The notes beneath the pieces were generated by a model, which saw nothing but the letters and a program-made list of their open reading frames with translations, did not search any database and had not been told where the DNA came from. A program made the translations under genes and the position numbers. DNA of 64,000 nt from Bacteroidota bacterium (GTDB lineage: Bacteria > Bacteroidota > Bacteroidia > UBA8524), in contig WGMZ01000004.1 of the NCBI GenBank assembly GCA_016124735.1, positions 1 to 64,000 of the forward strand, in the 5' to 3' direction. Position 1 is the first letter of the stretch; every line of letters begins with the position of its first letter. Shown here in pieces: positions 26,834 through 35,348 of this stretch.

Positions 26834-29017
26834 TTAGGGAAGTATTTGAATCTTGAGACTTGCGCTGCTATTACCAGACTGAATATGCAAAACATACAAT
26901 CCAGCACCGAGATTCGTTTGAAAAGAGGATGCTTCCAAATGTCCTGACTGAACGGTTCTTCCGCTGAAATCAAACAAGGTGAAATCAGCATTCTCCGGAA
27001 CACCCCAAACAGTAAATGTGCTTTTGCCCGGATTTGGATACACTTTCAGCAAATCCTTTTGTATTACGGGGACTGCTAAATGCTCATTGATATGCAGCAG
27101 TCCGGCATAGGCATCGAGCTTTCCCCAGCCCCATTCGTTACCCGGGCCATTGCCCGTTTCGTTGTCTAACAGAGCCGTCTGCGACAAAATGCTTTTAATC
27201 CGATCGGGTGTCAGGCTTGAATCTGCCTGAAGAAATAAGGCCAGTACACCACAGGTATTTGGGGAAGCCATAGAAGTACCGGAAGCCACACTCCAGTATT
27301 CTGTCGTACCGTTCACAATAGAACTATCCACGATATCCTTCCTTCTTCCTGGAGTATAGTAATGCCGGTTAAAGGAAGAGATAACATTCTCTCCGGGCGC
27401 TGAAATATCCGGCTTCATACGTCCATCTACAGTCGGTCCGCGTGAGCTAAAACCCGAGCGATTGCCCCAACCACCCCAAATGGTATCTCCGTTGATATTG
27501 AGTATCGTTTTACTCGCATTATAGGCTCCTGCCGTGATAGTCTGCTTACCAGTTCCACCGTTTTCACCAACCATATAATCCGAATTACCTCCGGTATAGC
27601 CAGGAATATTGGGATGCCCCCAGAATGCTGCGGAAAAACCTCCATCGCCCCATTTCAGTATCTGGCCTGAATTCCAGGCATGCACCACGCTGCTATCGGA
27701 TTTGACATGCAGGATGGTTCGGCTGCGCTGAGGAGTATAATTGTATATTTCAAATAGAATATTGGGTTTCCCATTTGCTGCCACGGAAGCAACAATACTC
27801 AAATTGTACTCCAGGCTATCGATCAATCCGCCCCCATAGCTAACGGTAAGAATATCATGTATCACCGTATCTTTTTGTGTTGAATAGAATGTGCTCAGTC
27901 CCATTTCCACACCGTTTGTATCACAGAGCCCCAAGGCCACTGAAAATTCCGTTCCTGCGCTTCCCCACATGTCGATAAACATGTCTTCTACATCATCCCG
28001 AACATTCCGATTGTTAAACGGCATGGTTCTTAGAGTGTCTTTATTGAGGTCTCCCATGACATGGTTACGACCCCAACCGGAATTCCCGGCAGCACCAACG
28101 AATATTTTTCCTGAACCCGTCAGGTTCTCAATTGCCCGATCAAAAAGGCTGGTGCCGTCATGCGGACCGCTGTACATGCCCCAGCTGAGATTGGCCACGG
28201 CAGGTTTACCAACAGAATCTGCGTATTGAAAAATATAATTCAATCCATCAATGATCGAGGGAGACGCTACCAACAAATCGCCTTTAGCACTTGGTGGAAG
28301 TGTGTTATCATAATAGCGAATGTTGACCATGACCAGATCCGACTCATATGCCACACCCGCATGTTTCCTATTCACGCTTCCATAACCCGACCCTCCGGCT
28401 ATTCCGGTAACATGGGTGCCATGCATCTCATCGCTATATGTCTTTTTCAGCATGTCGCTCAAAGTTGTATGCAGGCTACCATAGCTGAACCCGGCAGGTG
28501 GATTCCCTGAGTTATCCAATTGATCCCAGTAGCGAACCACGCGATTTACCTGCCCATTGGTATCATAAAAATTCGGATGATCCGGTTGGAAACCGATGTC
28601 TATAATTCCTACAATCACTCCTTTTCCTGTGTAAGGGTAAGGTATACCATTTGCCAATGGTGTTTGCTGAACCTGAAGCACCGAAGATGCCACCCGGCTT
28701 TGGTAATCCATCTTATGCAAAGGGAAATGAACAGAAGACAATTCAAGGGTGAGAATCTGCGGATTGGAAATCATCCAATCAATCTGTGCCTTGTTTGCAC
28801 GTACGGACCAAATACTTCCTGCCTTGCTTTTAACTTCAATTCCTCGTGCTCGCATGGATTCTTCCGGGAATTCAGGCAGTACTTCAATGAGTAACCCAGT
28901 GACTTCCTCTCGATCCAGATTTTGATATTGTGCCTGAGAACCAGCGGTCCATTTCGACTGCGAAAAAGCACTAGTTACAAAGATGAATATCAGACCAAAA
29001 AAGAAAATACGTTTCAT
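26834..29017 (-). CDS. T9SS-secreted subtilisin-like serine protease (S8)
   Basis: 727 residues from ATG 29017, which opens a signal peptide ending SAFSQ. The catalytic triad is visible: Asp in VGIIDIGFQPDHP (about 140), His in DEMHGTHVTGIAGG (about 199), and Ser in ASGTSMASPNTCGV (about 590). The oxyanion Asn lies in FVGAAGNSG. An insert of about 150 residues between Asn and Ser may be a beta-sandwich. The last 80 residues are a type A sorting domain (VYPNPGKSTF...), so it should be exported by T9SS to the cell surface or medium. It is downstream of the oxygenase gene by 21 bp. Confidence 0.93.
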   Translation of the reverse strand: MKRIFFFGLIFIFVTSAFSQSKWTAGSQAQYQNLDREEVTGLLIEVLPEFPEESMRARGIEVKSKAGSIWSVRANKAQIDWMISNPQILTLELSSVHFPLHKMDYQSRVASSVLQVQQTPLANGIPYPYTGKGVIVGIIDIGFQPDHPNFYDTNGQVNRVVRYWDQLDNSGNPPAGFSYGSLHTTLSDMLKKTYSDEMHGTHVTGIAGGSGYGSVNRKHAGVAYESDLVMVNIRYYDNTLPPSAKGDLLVASPSIIDGLNYIFQYADSVGKPAVANLSWGMYSGPHDGTSLFDRAIENLTGSGKIFVGAAGNSGWGRNHVMGDLNKDTLRTMPFNNRNVRDDVEDMFIDMWGSAGTEFSVALGLCDTNGVEMGLSTFYSTQKDTVIHDILTVSYGGGLIDSLEYNLSIVASVAANGKPNILFEIYNYTPQRSRTILHVKSDSSVVHAWNSGQILKWGDGGFSAAFWGHPNIPGYTGGNSDYMVGENGGTGKQTITAGAYNASKTILNINGDTIWGGWGNRSGFSSRGPTVDGRMKPDISAPGENVISSFNRHYYTPGRRKDIVDSSIVNGTTEYWSVASGTSMASPNTCGVLALFLQADSSLTPDRIKSILSQTALLDNETGNGPGNEWGWGKLDAYAGLLHINEHLAVPVIQKDLLKVYPNPGKSTFTVWGVPENADFTLFDFSGRTVQSGHLEASSFQTNLGAGLYVLHIQSGNSSASLKIQILP

Positions 29018-29038
29018 TATCAACAATGACAACGATCG

Positions 29039-29812
29039 TCAGTGATCAGCTGTTTTGCTTTTGGTGAATTTACTTTTTAAACGCACCATGGGCACCCAAA
29101 GTTTGGAAACAAAGTATTTGATGGGTGATTTATTCGCTTGAATCTTCCATTCAGTAGTGCGCGCCTGCTCCATTGGTTTTTCATGCAATGTGTAGGCATA
29201 AGCTGCAATGGAAGTTCTGAATTTTCCTTCCGGAAAATGGATGGGGTCATACCCATGAAGTGTATATCCGCGGCAAAGCATGATTGCCAGCCTGTTAAAA
29301 GGCACATCGACTTCTGCTTTTTCGCCGGTGTCTTTGTGCTCCAGCTTCAACTCTCCACCGTATTCCTTTTTCCAGTCTTTGTTGAGGTAAAGCAGAAGAT
29401 TGAGGTTTCTGAACCAGGTTTCCTCCAAAGGATGGTAGTTAAAATCTGCATGCATATCCAAAAAGCTTCCCTTTTTCCCTTGATGGATACCCCCTCCATA
29501 GAATTTAGGATCGATGAAAACATTTTGTTCCGTTACATACGACAACCATTCCCGGAAACGGTCGGAAGTAAAATCATCATAAAGCTCCTGAAACTCAGGA
29601 CCCAAAGTGGTAAAGCTCGATTTTTCAAATTTATTCTTTGCGAAAATATAGTCGGCACTTTCCGATTGGATCTCCGGAATTTTACTGTACAGCGACTCTA
29701 TTTTTTCCTTTTCACAAAAATCGTCGATGCCAATATGAGGAAATGGCTTTTTATTAAGGTATTCTTCGCGGAACTTGTCTTTGTTCTCTTCTAGATAATC
29801 AAACCTGATCAT
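29039..29812 (-). CDS. 2OG-Fe(II) oxygenase (prolyl 4-hydroxylase-like)
   Basis: 257 residues from ATG 29812; the frame extends to 29857 but the extra residues look artefactual. The double-stranded beta-helix core has the metal pair H-x-D in DMHADFNYHP, the distal His in YTLHGYDP and the 2-oxoglutarate-binding Arg in KFRTSIAAY. Such enzymes hydroxylate prolyl or other residues, or small molecules; the substrate is not evident. It sits between genes for a secreted lipoprotein and a secreted protease, but has no signal peptide and is presumably cytoplasmic. Confidence 0.85.
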   Translation of the reverse strand: MIRFDYLEENKDKFREEYLNKKPFPHIGIDDFCEKEKIESLYSKIPEIQSESADYIFAKNKFEKSSFTTLGPEFQELYDDFTSDRFREWLSYVTEQNVFIDPKFYGGGIHQGKKGSFLDMHADFNYHPLEETWFRNLNLLLYLNKDWKKEYGGELKLEHKDTGEKAEVDVPFNRLAIMLCRGYTLHGYDPIHFPEGKFRTSIAAYAYTLHEKPMEQARTTEWKIQANKSPIKYFVSKLWVPMVRLKSKFTKSKTADH

Positions 29813-29872
29813 GGAATTAATGCTTAGGAAGCGCAAGTTAATATATCCATCTTCCATTGAAACTGATTTTCA

Positions 29873-31285
29873 TCAGTCTTTTCGCTCAAAGGCACCTATA
29901 TCAGGTTTGGAATCACGGGGGTCGCCGTTCAAATCATCTGTAACCGGAGGAATAAGTCCGGCATCTCCGGCATCCTTTGCAGGAGATAAAGTATCAAGCT
30001 GAAAATTCAGTTCCCTGTAATCTATAAATTTGGGATCTTCGTTCAATTTAATGTCCGGAGTCCAGTTCGCTTGAATTTCAGTCTTCAATAGACTATGAAA
30101 AAAAGTAGGTTCAAACTTGCCATTACCACCATTGAAAAATACCATTTCCTCTTTCAATGATCCCCAGATGATAGTGCTGTTGATTGTGGCTTCCAAATCA
30201 TTTGCCAGCACTGTTCCATTGCCATCGTCATAATTTGCATTGCTCAATCCGAAGGAAGGTTTGGAATGTAAGAAGACATTACTATAGTTGGCAAAGGTGC
30301 AATGAGTTAAATTGTATTTCCCACCGAGTTCACCCAGAAATGTGTACTGTCCGCAATTGGCCGAGAGCACATTCACGGCATTAATCCATGCCGTGTAACC
30401 GATAAGTCCGCCCGCCGACATATTCAGAATTTTTGTATTGGAAATATTCAGCTTGTACCCCCCTCCTGTTTGAAGGGAATCCACTTCAAGGCCTACAATC
30501 CCATTTTTTATCTCAGCAAAATGAATCACATTATTCTTGCTTCCGGGTAATAATCGGATGCCGTACCACTGTGAGGCAGTATTGGTATATTCCTGACCGA
30601 GGCGTGCCCCTTCGAATATGACTGGAAAATCTTTTGATCCATTCACCTGAAGCGACCCGTTGACATAAATATGGCTGGCCACGGAATTATAAACATGCAC
30701 GCCCTGTTCAATGGTGAGGGTAGCACCAGAATTTATCAAAATTGAGTTGTAGATGACATAGGGCTTGGTCTTATCTGACCAGACAATATTTCCATTCAGG
30801 ACCGAGTCTTTCAAATAATATGCATCCTGTCCCCAGGCCACCAGTTTCACATCCTGAATATTTCCGTTGGTCTCAAAAACCACCGAGTCCTGAATAATAA
30901 GTGGATTGCTCTGATTGTTCGGATCCACAGAGACTTCCACGAAAATGTACATGCTGTCGTTTGCCCGAATTTCATAATCCTTTATTTCAGAAACTGCCAA
31001 TCCATCAACATTGATACGAAATGGAGAGGCATTGCCCATCCCCAGATGGATACTGGTTTTGATGGATTTATTATGCGGATTACGAACGGTAAATTGTTTG
31101 TTGACCGAACGCGGATTCGGTCCGCCACCCAATTTGGTAAATACCGTATCGAATAAAACGGTGTCCGTTGAAAAGTTTAATGTTGCCGACGGGTCCGTAT
31201 CAAACTTTTCCTTCCGGCAGGAGGATGCAGAAAAGAAAACAAGAATGAAGGCCGTCAGGCCAAGGAAAAGGGAGACCTTTTTCAT
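29873..31285 (-). CDS. Beta-helix lipoprotein ending in a DIGAFE motif
   Basis: 470 residues. Signal peptide with a lipobox (SASSC, then Arg-Lys-Glu). The N-terminal ~140 residues form a beta-sandwich with a VLFDTVFTKLGGGPNPRS-like segment. A right-handed parallel beta-helix follows, then the closing PKDAGDAGLIPPVTDDLNGD... DIGAFE signature shared with the giant protein at 620-5740. Surface-anchored, probably a binding or structural protein. Start chosen at the second Met (31285), directly before the basic n-region. Closely followed by the oxygenase gene (60 bp). Confidence 0.82.
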   Translation of the reverse strand: MKKVSLFLGLTAFILVFFSASSCRKEKFDTDPSATLNFSTDTVLFDTVFTKLGGGPNPRSVNKQFTVRNPHNKSIKTSIHLGMGNASPFRINVDGLAVSEIKDYEIRANDSMYIFVEVSVDPNNQSNPLIIQDSVVFETNGNIQDVKLVAWGQDAYYLKDSVLNGNIVWSDKTKPYVIYNSILINSGATLTIEQGVHVYNSVASHIYVNGSLQVNGSKDFPVIFEGARLGQEYTNTASQWYGIRLLPGSKNNVIHFAEIKNGIVGLEVDSLQTGGGYKLNISNTKILNMSAGGLIGYTAWINAVNVLSANCGQYTFLGELGGKYNLTHCTFANYSNVFLHSKPSFGLSNANYDDGNGTVLANDLEATINSTIIWGSLKEEMVFFNGGNGKFEPTFFHSLLKTEIQANWTPDIKLNEDPKFIDYRELNFQLDTLSPAKDAGDAGLIPPVTDDLNGDPRDSKPDIGAFERKD

Positions 31286-31334
31286 GAAATGCAAAAGTAT
31301 ATCATAAATAACTACTTGACCTTACAATTATTGC

Positions 31335-32024
31335 CTATTGAAATGCACAAGCCACAGCAAGTACGGAAACGCGACATGCGCCTTCTTTCATAAGGACGTT
31401 CGCACAGCTCTCCAAAGTTGCTCCGGTGGTTACCACATCATCTATTAGCAAAATATGCTTGCCTCGAATATCATCTTCCATCTTCACGGAATAAGCATCC
31501 TTCGCATTTTCCCATCGCGCGACCCGACTCAAGCGGGTTTGACTTCCTCTGTTTTCTCCCCGAATCAGAACTTCTTTCTTCAATGGAATGGCACTCTCTG
31601 CAGAAAAACCGATGGCCAGCATCAGTGCCTGATTGTATCCCCGCTTTTTTAATTTTTTCGGATGAAGAGGTACCGGCATCAGGTAATCGACATCATCGAG
31701 CCAGTGGTTTCGATTCATGGATGCGTACATCCATTTCCCCAATAAAACTCCCAGCTCCTTTCTTCCTTTGTATTTCAATGCGTGCAACAAGACCTGGATG
31801 CGGTTCCCCTTGTGATAGAAATAAACAGCCGCCGCCTTTTCCAATTTCACCCTTCCCCAAAAGAGGCGCGCCACAAGGTTATCCGCCACTTCCGCATAAT
31901 CAGTTGCTGGCAATTTCGATCTGCACCGCAGGCAAACCCCTTCTTCCCCTTCGTATAATGCCGAGGAACAGGCCTCACATAAATGGGGGAAGAAGAGGTG
32001 AAAAAAATCCTGTAGCAAAGCCAT
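31335..32024 (-). CDS. ComF-family phosphoribosyltransferase-like protein
   Basis: 229 residues from ATG 32024. An N-terminal four-cysteine zinc ribbon (CEAC ... CLRC) precedes a PRPP-binding loop, HILLIDDVVTTGATLESC, near the C-terminus. This is the ComF/GntX layout, required for DNA uptake in naturally competent bacteria and otherwise of unclear role. It is divergent from thiL, with 32 bp between the two starts, and is probably the first gene of a minus-strand run to the S8 protease. Confidence 0.9.
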   Translation of the reverse strand: MALLQDFFHLFFPHLCEACSSALYEGEEGVCLRCRSKLPATDYAEVADNLVARLFWGRVKLEKAAAVYFYHKGNRIQVLLHALKYKGRKELGVLLGKWMYASMNRNHWLDDVDYLMPVPLHPKKLKKRGYNQALMLAIGFSAESAIPLKKEVLIRGENRGSQTRLSRVARWENAKDAYSVKMEDDIRGKHILLIDDVVTTGATLESCANVLMKEGACRVSVLAVACAFQ

Positions 32025-32030
32025 TATCAA

Positions 32031-32038
32031 TACCTTTG
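32031..32038 (+). promoter_or_regulatory. -7 promoter element TACCTTTG of thiL
   Basis: Exact TAnnTTTG match 18 nt before the thiL ATG in the short divergent gap with comF. No TTG is visible at the ideal upstream spacing, so it is supported by the -7 element only. Confidence 0.5.
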
Positions 32039-32056
32039 CATTCAATTTAAAGAAAG

Positions 32057-33094
32057 ATGTTCGAGGATACGCAGCGCAAAGAAATTTCTGAGCTCGGAGA
32101 GTTCGGTTTGATACAGAATTTGACAGAAACCTTACAAAACCAGCATAAATCCACCGTTTTTGGAGTCGGCGATGATGCGGCAGTATTGGGTGAAGGCAAA
32201 ATAAAAACGCTGGTGAGCACAGATATGTTGGTGGAAGGCGTTCACTTCGACCTGAGCTTTCAACCGCTCAAACATTTGGGCTACAAAGCTGTGGTGGTGA
32301 ACTTATCTGACATCTATGCCATGAACGGCAAGCCGGAACAAATTCTGGTTTCGTTGGCATTTAGTAATAAATTTTCTCTGCAGGCCATTCAGGAAATTTA
32401 CGAAGGCATACGGCTTGCCTGCGAATTCTACGAGGTTGATTTAGTCGGCGGCGATATGAGTTCCAACCAAAAGGGATTAACCATTTCCATTACCGCAGTG
32501 GGAACAGCCCAGGAAGACAAGATTGTATACCGCAAAGGAGCCAAAGAAAACGATCTGCTCTGCGTAAGTGGTGACTTAGGTGCCGCCTATATGGGACTTC
32601 AATTGCTCAAAAGAGAAAAGCAGGTCTTTCTTGCAAATCCAGATATGCAGCCCGACCTGGATGGATACGATTATATCCTGCAACGTCAGTTAAAACCGGA
32701 AGCAAGGAAAGATGTGATTGAGGCATTGAGTAAAGCTGAAATTCTTCCTACCACGATGATTGATATCAGCGACGGATTGGCATCTGAGATATTTCATCTC
32801 TGCGAGGCTTCGCAATGTGGCATGGCTCTATATGAATTGAAGACTCCCATCGATCCACAAACGGTGAGCAGTGCCGAGTCGTTCAATCTCGACCCAATGA
32901 CCTGCGCTTTAAATGGTGGAGAAGATTATGAATTGCTCTTCACCATCGACCAAAAAGACTTTGAGAAAATTCGGGATATTGAATCGGTTTCAGTGATTGG
33001 TCATGTGACCTCCAAAGAAGCTGGAAAAGTGATCGTAACCAAAAACGACAACCAATTTGAACTGAAGGCCCAGGGTTGGCAGCATTTTTCCTGA
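32057..33094 (+). CDS. thiL: Thiamine-monophosphate kinase
   Basis: 345 residues, normal ThiL length. It converts thiamine phosphate to thiamine diphosphate with ATP, the last step of the cofactor pathway. Hallmarks in order: GELGEFGLI-type N-terminus, GVGDDAAVL with the Mg-binding Asp pair, VSTDMLVEGVHFDLSF, VVNLSDIYAMNGKPEQ, VGGDMSSNQKG, and IDISDGLASEIFHL with the C-terminal GGEDYELLF. The E1 enzyme at 24.7 kb needs this cofactor, though the two are not linked in one operon. No TPP riboswitch is visible in its short leader. Confidence 0.95.
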   Translation: MFEDTQRKEISELGEFGLIQNLTETLQNQHKSTVFGVGDDAAVLGEGKIKTLVSTDMLVEGVHFDLSFQPLKHLGYKAVVVNLSDIYAMNGKPEQILVSLAFSNKFSLQAIQEIYEGIRLACEFYEVDLVGGDMSSNQKGLTISITAVGTAQEDKIVYRKGAKENDLLCVSGDLGAAYMGLQLLKREKQVFLANPDMQPDLDGYDYILQRQLKPEARKDVIEALSKAEILPTTMIDISDGLASEIFHLCEASQCGMALYELKTPIDPQTVSSAESFNLDPMTCALNGGEDYELLFTIDQKDFEKIRDIESVSVIGHVTSKEAGKVIVTKNDNQFELKAQGWQHFS

Positions 33095-33462
33095 TTTTTT
33101 AAGAAATAATTATCCCATCCATATTCGGAGACCCCTACAGGGTCTTATGGCACCTCTGGATTCATCCAAAGGATCGGCGACTCCTTTGGAGTCATCTTCC
33201 TCTTACAACCTTTTGAGGTCCTAAAACCACCCTGCATTCATCCAAAGGATCGGTGACTCCTATGGAGTCATCTTCCTCTTACAACCTTTTGAGGTCCGAA
33301 GACCTCAACCCCGGAGGGGTTGCCCACCCTTAACACCCGCACGAGAGCTCAAAGCACCCCAGAGGGGTGGCCCAAAAAAAACTTTCCAGGGATCGGCCTT
33401 TTTGACCCTAAGAAGACCTAATACCCCTGATTCCGTAAAAAGCTACACGAACTTCGCAGTCT
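33095..33462. repeat. Cluster of REP-like hairpins upstream of the RAYT transposase
   Basis: Nearly the whole 370-bp gap is made of hairpins. They include GACCC-ctaca-GGGTC (about 33130-33144), GACTCC-ttt/tat-GGAGTC in a duplicated 62-nt unit, TTGAGGTC-cgaa-GACCTCAA (33289-33308), AACCCC-gga-GGGGTT (about 33307-33321) and CACCCC-aga-GGGGTG (about 33356-33370). Such arrays are the usual DNA partners of REP-associated transposases. Confidence 0.8.
33160..33297. repeat. Two tandem 62-nt repeats
   Basis: 33160-33221 and 33236-33297 are copies of one unit with only two substitutions, separated by 14 nt. Each contains ATCCAAAGGAT and GACTCC-nnn-GGAGTC palindromes and ends in TTTTGAGGTCC. The substitutions fall in the loops, leaving the stems unchanged. 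Confidence 0.85.
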
Positions 33463-33879
33463 ATGAACACATATACACAAATCCTCTATCATGTGGTATT
33501 CGCCACAAAGTTCCGAGAATTCGTCCTTACCAACCCGGATAATCGAAACAGACTTTATGCCTATATGGGCGGACTAATACATAGTAGAAATTCAACACCC
33601 ATCATCATCAATGGAATAGAAGATCATATTCATCTCCTCTTCGATCTTCACCCTTCCGTATGCGTCTCTGACATCGTGAAGGAGCTTAAGGTTGGCAGCT
33701 CTAATTTTATCCGAAATACGGGATTATTTCCTCAATTCAAGTATTGGCAAAATGGATATGCAGCGTTTACCGTTTCCAACCAATCCATGCATATTCTGGT
33801 TAACTACATCAAAAACCAGGTAACCCACCACAGCAAGGAAAGCTCAAAAAAAGAGATTGAAAGGTTATTAAATACATAA
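33463..33879 (+). CDS. REP-associated tyrosine transposase (RAYT, IS200-like Y1 family)
   Basis: 138 residues of the Y1_Tnp HUH family. The metal-binding His pair is H55-I-H57 in EDHIHLLFDL, the conserved W-Q-N-G-Y-A-A-F block lies at 95-102, and the nucleophilic Tyr is probably Y115 in NYIKNQVTHH. These enzymes cut and join single-stranded DNA at hairpins. There is no TnpB partner and the upstream gap is full of hairpins, which fits a domesticated or REP-mobilising RAYT better than a self-mobile IS200/IS605 element. The gene looks intact. Related hairpins recur at 391-464, outside its neighbourhood. Confidence 0.9.
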   Translation: MNTYTQILYHVVFATKFREFVLTNPDNRNRLYAYMGGLIHSRNSTPIIINGIEDHIHLLFDLHPSVCVSDIVKELKVGSSNFIRNTGLFPQFKYWQNGYAAFTVSNQSMHILVNYIKNQVTHHSKESSKKEIERLLNT

Positions 33880-33908
33880 GGTATTATCTGGGATCCGAGA
33901 TACCTGGA

Positions 33909-34274
33909 TTAATCCATTCCCCAGTTATCGTAGAGGAGATTGATAAGATGGTTTTCTTCGGGCTTCATCTCGTTATCTGCCATCACAACCTGCATGGCAA
34001 AGTCCAACACGAGATTTCGATCTTCCTGGCTGCTGATGGAATAGAAACGAGCGGTCACTTCATTGAAATGTCCTTCCATTTCTTCCAGTGGCAAAGCCTT
34101 TAAAAAGGCCTGTTCCTTAATAAGGTCAATCTTTCCGGAAAACGCGTTTTCCAAAAAATCACGAATCACGCGGAGTTCCTCCTCAGAAGATCCACCATCA
34201 GACAATGAAAGCATCACCAAAAGATGAAACCCTGATTCGGTGCGGTTCATGCGACTGATAAATTGCGTTGCCAT
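33909..34274 (-). CDS. TerB-like small cytoplasmic protein
   Basis: 121 residues from ATG 34274. All-helical, with the two-half pattern of TerB/DjlA-type domains: SGFHLLVMLSLSDGG with an acidic patch, then DFAMQVVMADNEMKPEENHLI. The acidic Asp/Glu residues bind divalent metal in TerB, but the role of these stand-alone members is unknown. It follows menC by 24 bp and is likely the last gene of the SDR-menA-menC transcript. Confidence 0.7.
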   Translation of the reverse strand: MATQFISRMNRTESGFHLLVMLSLSDGGSSEEELRVIRDFLENAFSGKIDLIKEQAFLKALPLEEMEGHFNEVTARFYSISSQEDRNLVLDFAMQVVMADNEMKPEENHLINLLYDNWGMD

Positions 34275-34298
34275 AGGTATCAAATATAAGGGATTTTG

Positions 34299-35348
34299 CT
34301 ATTTCAGCAAGTCCGGATCAAGGTTCCAGTTTTCCGGACCATTCATGCTCAAATACCCGTTCGAAATTTGCAGCGGAGAAGGGAAATTGTTGGTGTATAA
34401 TTGTCCTGTTCCCAAGCCTTGAGGAACCGAATTTCCTTTGGTAGCGGTATATTGTGCAATGGCAGCCAAACCGAGATTTGACTCCAGGGCCGATGTAATC
34501 CACCAGGGGGTAGCGTATTTCCTTGCCAAACTGATCCAGTCATCGCTGATTTTAAATCCACCCAGCAAACCCGGTTTGAGAATTAAAAACTGCGGATGAA
34601 TGGTCCTCATCAGCGCATCGCCATCGGCTTGCGGATGAAGTCCCAAAAGTTCTTCATCTAAAGCTATCGGCAGCGGTGTCTTAGCGCACAGCTCTGCCAT
34701 TCTTTCCCAATGACCTTGTTGGATGGGTTGCTCAATAGAATGCAACTCAAAACGACTCAAGTCTTTGAGCATAGCCAGTGCATCATCAAAAGGAAAGGCG
34801 CCGTTGGCATCTACTCTTAATTCAATCTTAAAAGCAGAATAATGCTTCCTCACTTCTTCCAGCATCCGGCATTCCTGGTCAAAATCCAGGGCACCGATTT
34901 TCATCTTGATACAGTTAAATCCCTGATCAATCTTCGCCTCTATCTGCCGAAGCATTTCTTCCACCGAATCCATCCAAATAAGCCCGTTGATGGGAATGGA
35001 CTCCTTCCCGGAGCAAAAAGGACCGTCAAAAAAGATTCTTCTTCCACCATTATAAAGATCCAGCAAAGCCGTTTCCAGACCGAAACGGATGCTCGGCCAG
35101 TCATTCAAATCAAGCTCCTCTTCTCGTGCGCCTCCATTCCAGTCGGAAATAAAACGATCCAATCGTTGCTTGAATTCAGGAGAATCGTCAAGGCTCAGTC
35201 CGGTGAATGGACTGATCTCTCCGAATCCTGTCTTTCCATCTTTATCCTTCAGTCTCAGAAGAAACAAGCGTTTTGTCTCCAAAGTGTTTCGCGAGGTTCT
35301 TGCCGGAACTTTAAAGTTTAAATCATGTATGCGGTAATCGGCAATCAT
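34299..35348 (-). CDS. menC: o-Succinylbenzoate synthase
   Basis: 349 residues of the enolase superfamily. It dehydrates SHCHC to o-succinylbenzoate in menaquinone biosynthesis. Visible active-site elements: FNCIKMKIGALDF (K-x-K base), LRVDANGAF (metal Asp), HSIEQPIQQG (metal Glu), IALDEELLG (metal Asp) and FLILKPGLLGG (second catalytic Lys). Directly abuts menA (stop and start adjacent), which confirms the pathway. Start MIADYRIHDL. Confidence 0.92.
   Translation of the reverse strand: MIADYRIHDLNFKVPARTSRNTLETKRLFLLRLKDKDGKTGFGEISPFTGLSLDDSPEFKQRLDRFISDWNGGAREEELDLNDWPSIRFGLETALLDLYNGGRRIFFDGPFCSGKESIPINGLIWMDSVEEMLRQIEAKIDQGFNCIKMKIGALDFDQECRMLEEVRKHYSAFKIELRVDANGAFPFDDALAMLKDLSRFELHSIEQPIQQGHWERMAELCAKTPLPIALDEELLGLHPQADGDALMRTIHPQFLILKPGLLGGFKISDDWISLARKYATPWWITSALESNLGLAAIAQYTATKGNSVPQGLGTGQLYTNNFPSPLQISNGYLSMNGPENWNLDPDLLK

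Noticed and set aside
29138-29794. 218-residue plus-strand frame over the 2OG oxygenase
   Set aside because: Antisense to a gene with intact active-site motifs; no recognisable features.
31418-32050. 210-residue plus-strand frame over comF
   Set aside because: Exact antisense of a well-recognised ComF gene, with low-complexity translation.
32039-32056. TPP riboswitch upstream of thiL
   Set aside because: The leader is under 30 nt, far too short, and lacks the conserved CUGAGA core.
33160-33297. Possible CRISPR array
   Set aside because: Only two 62-nt units with a 14-nt gap, units far too long and no cas genes nearby; fits REP-like repeats.
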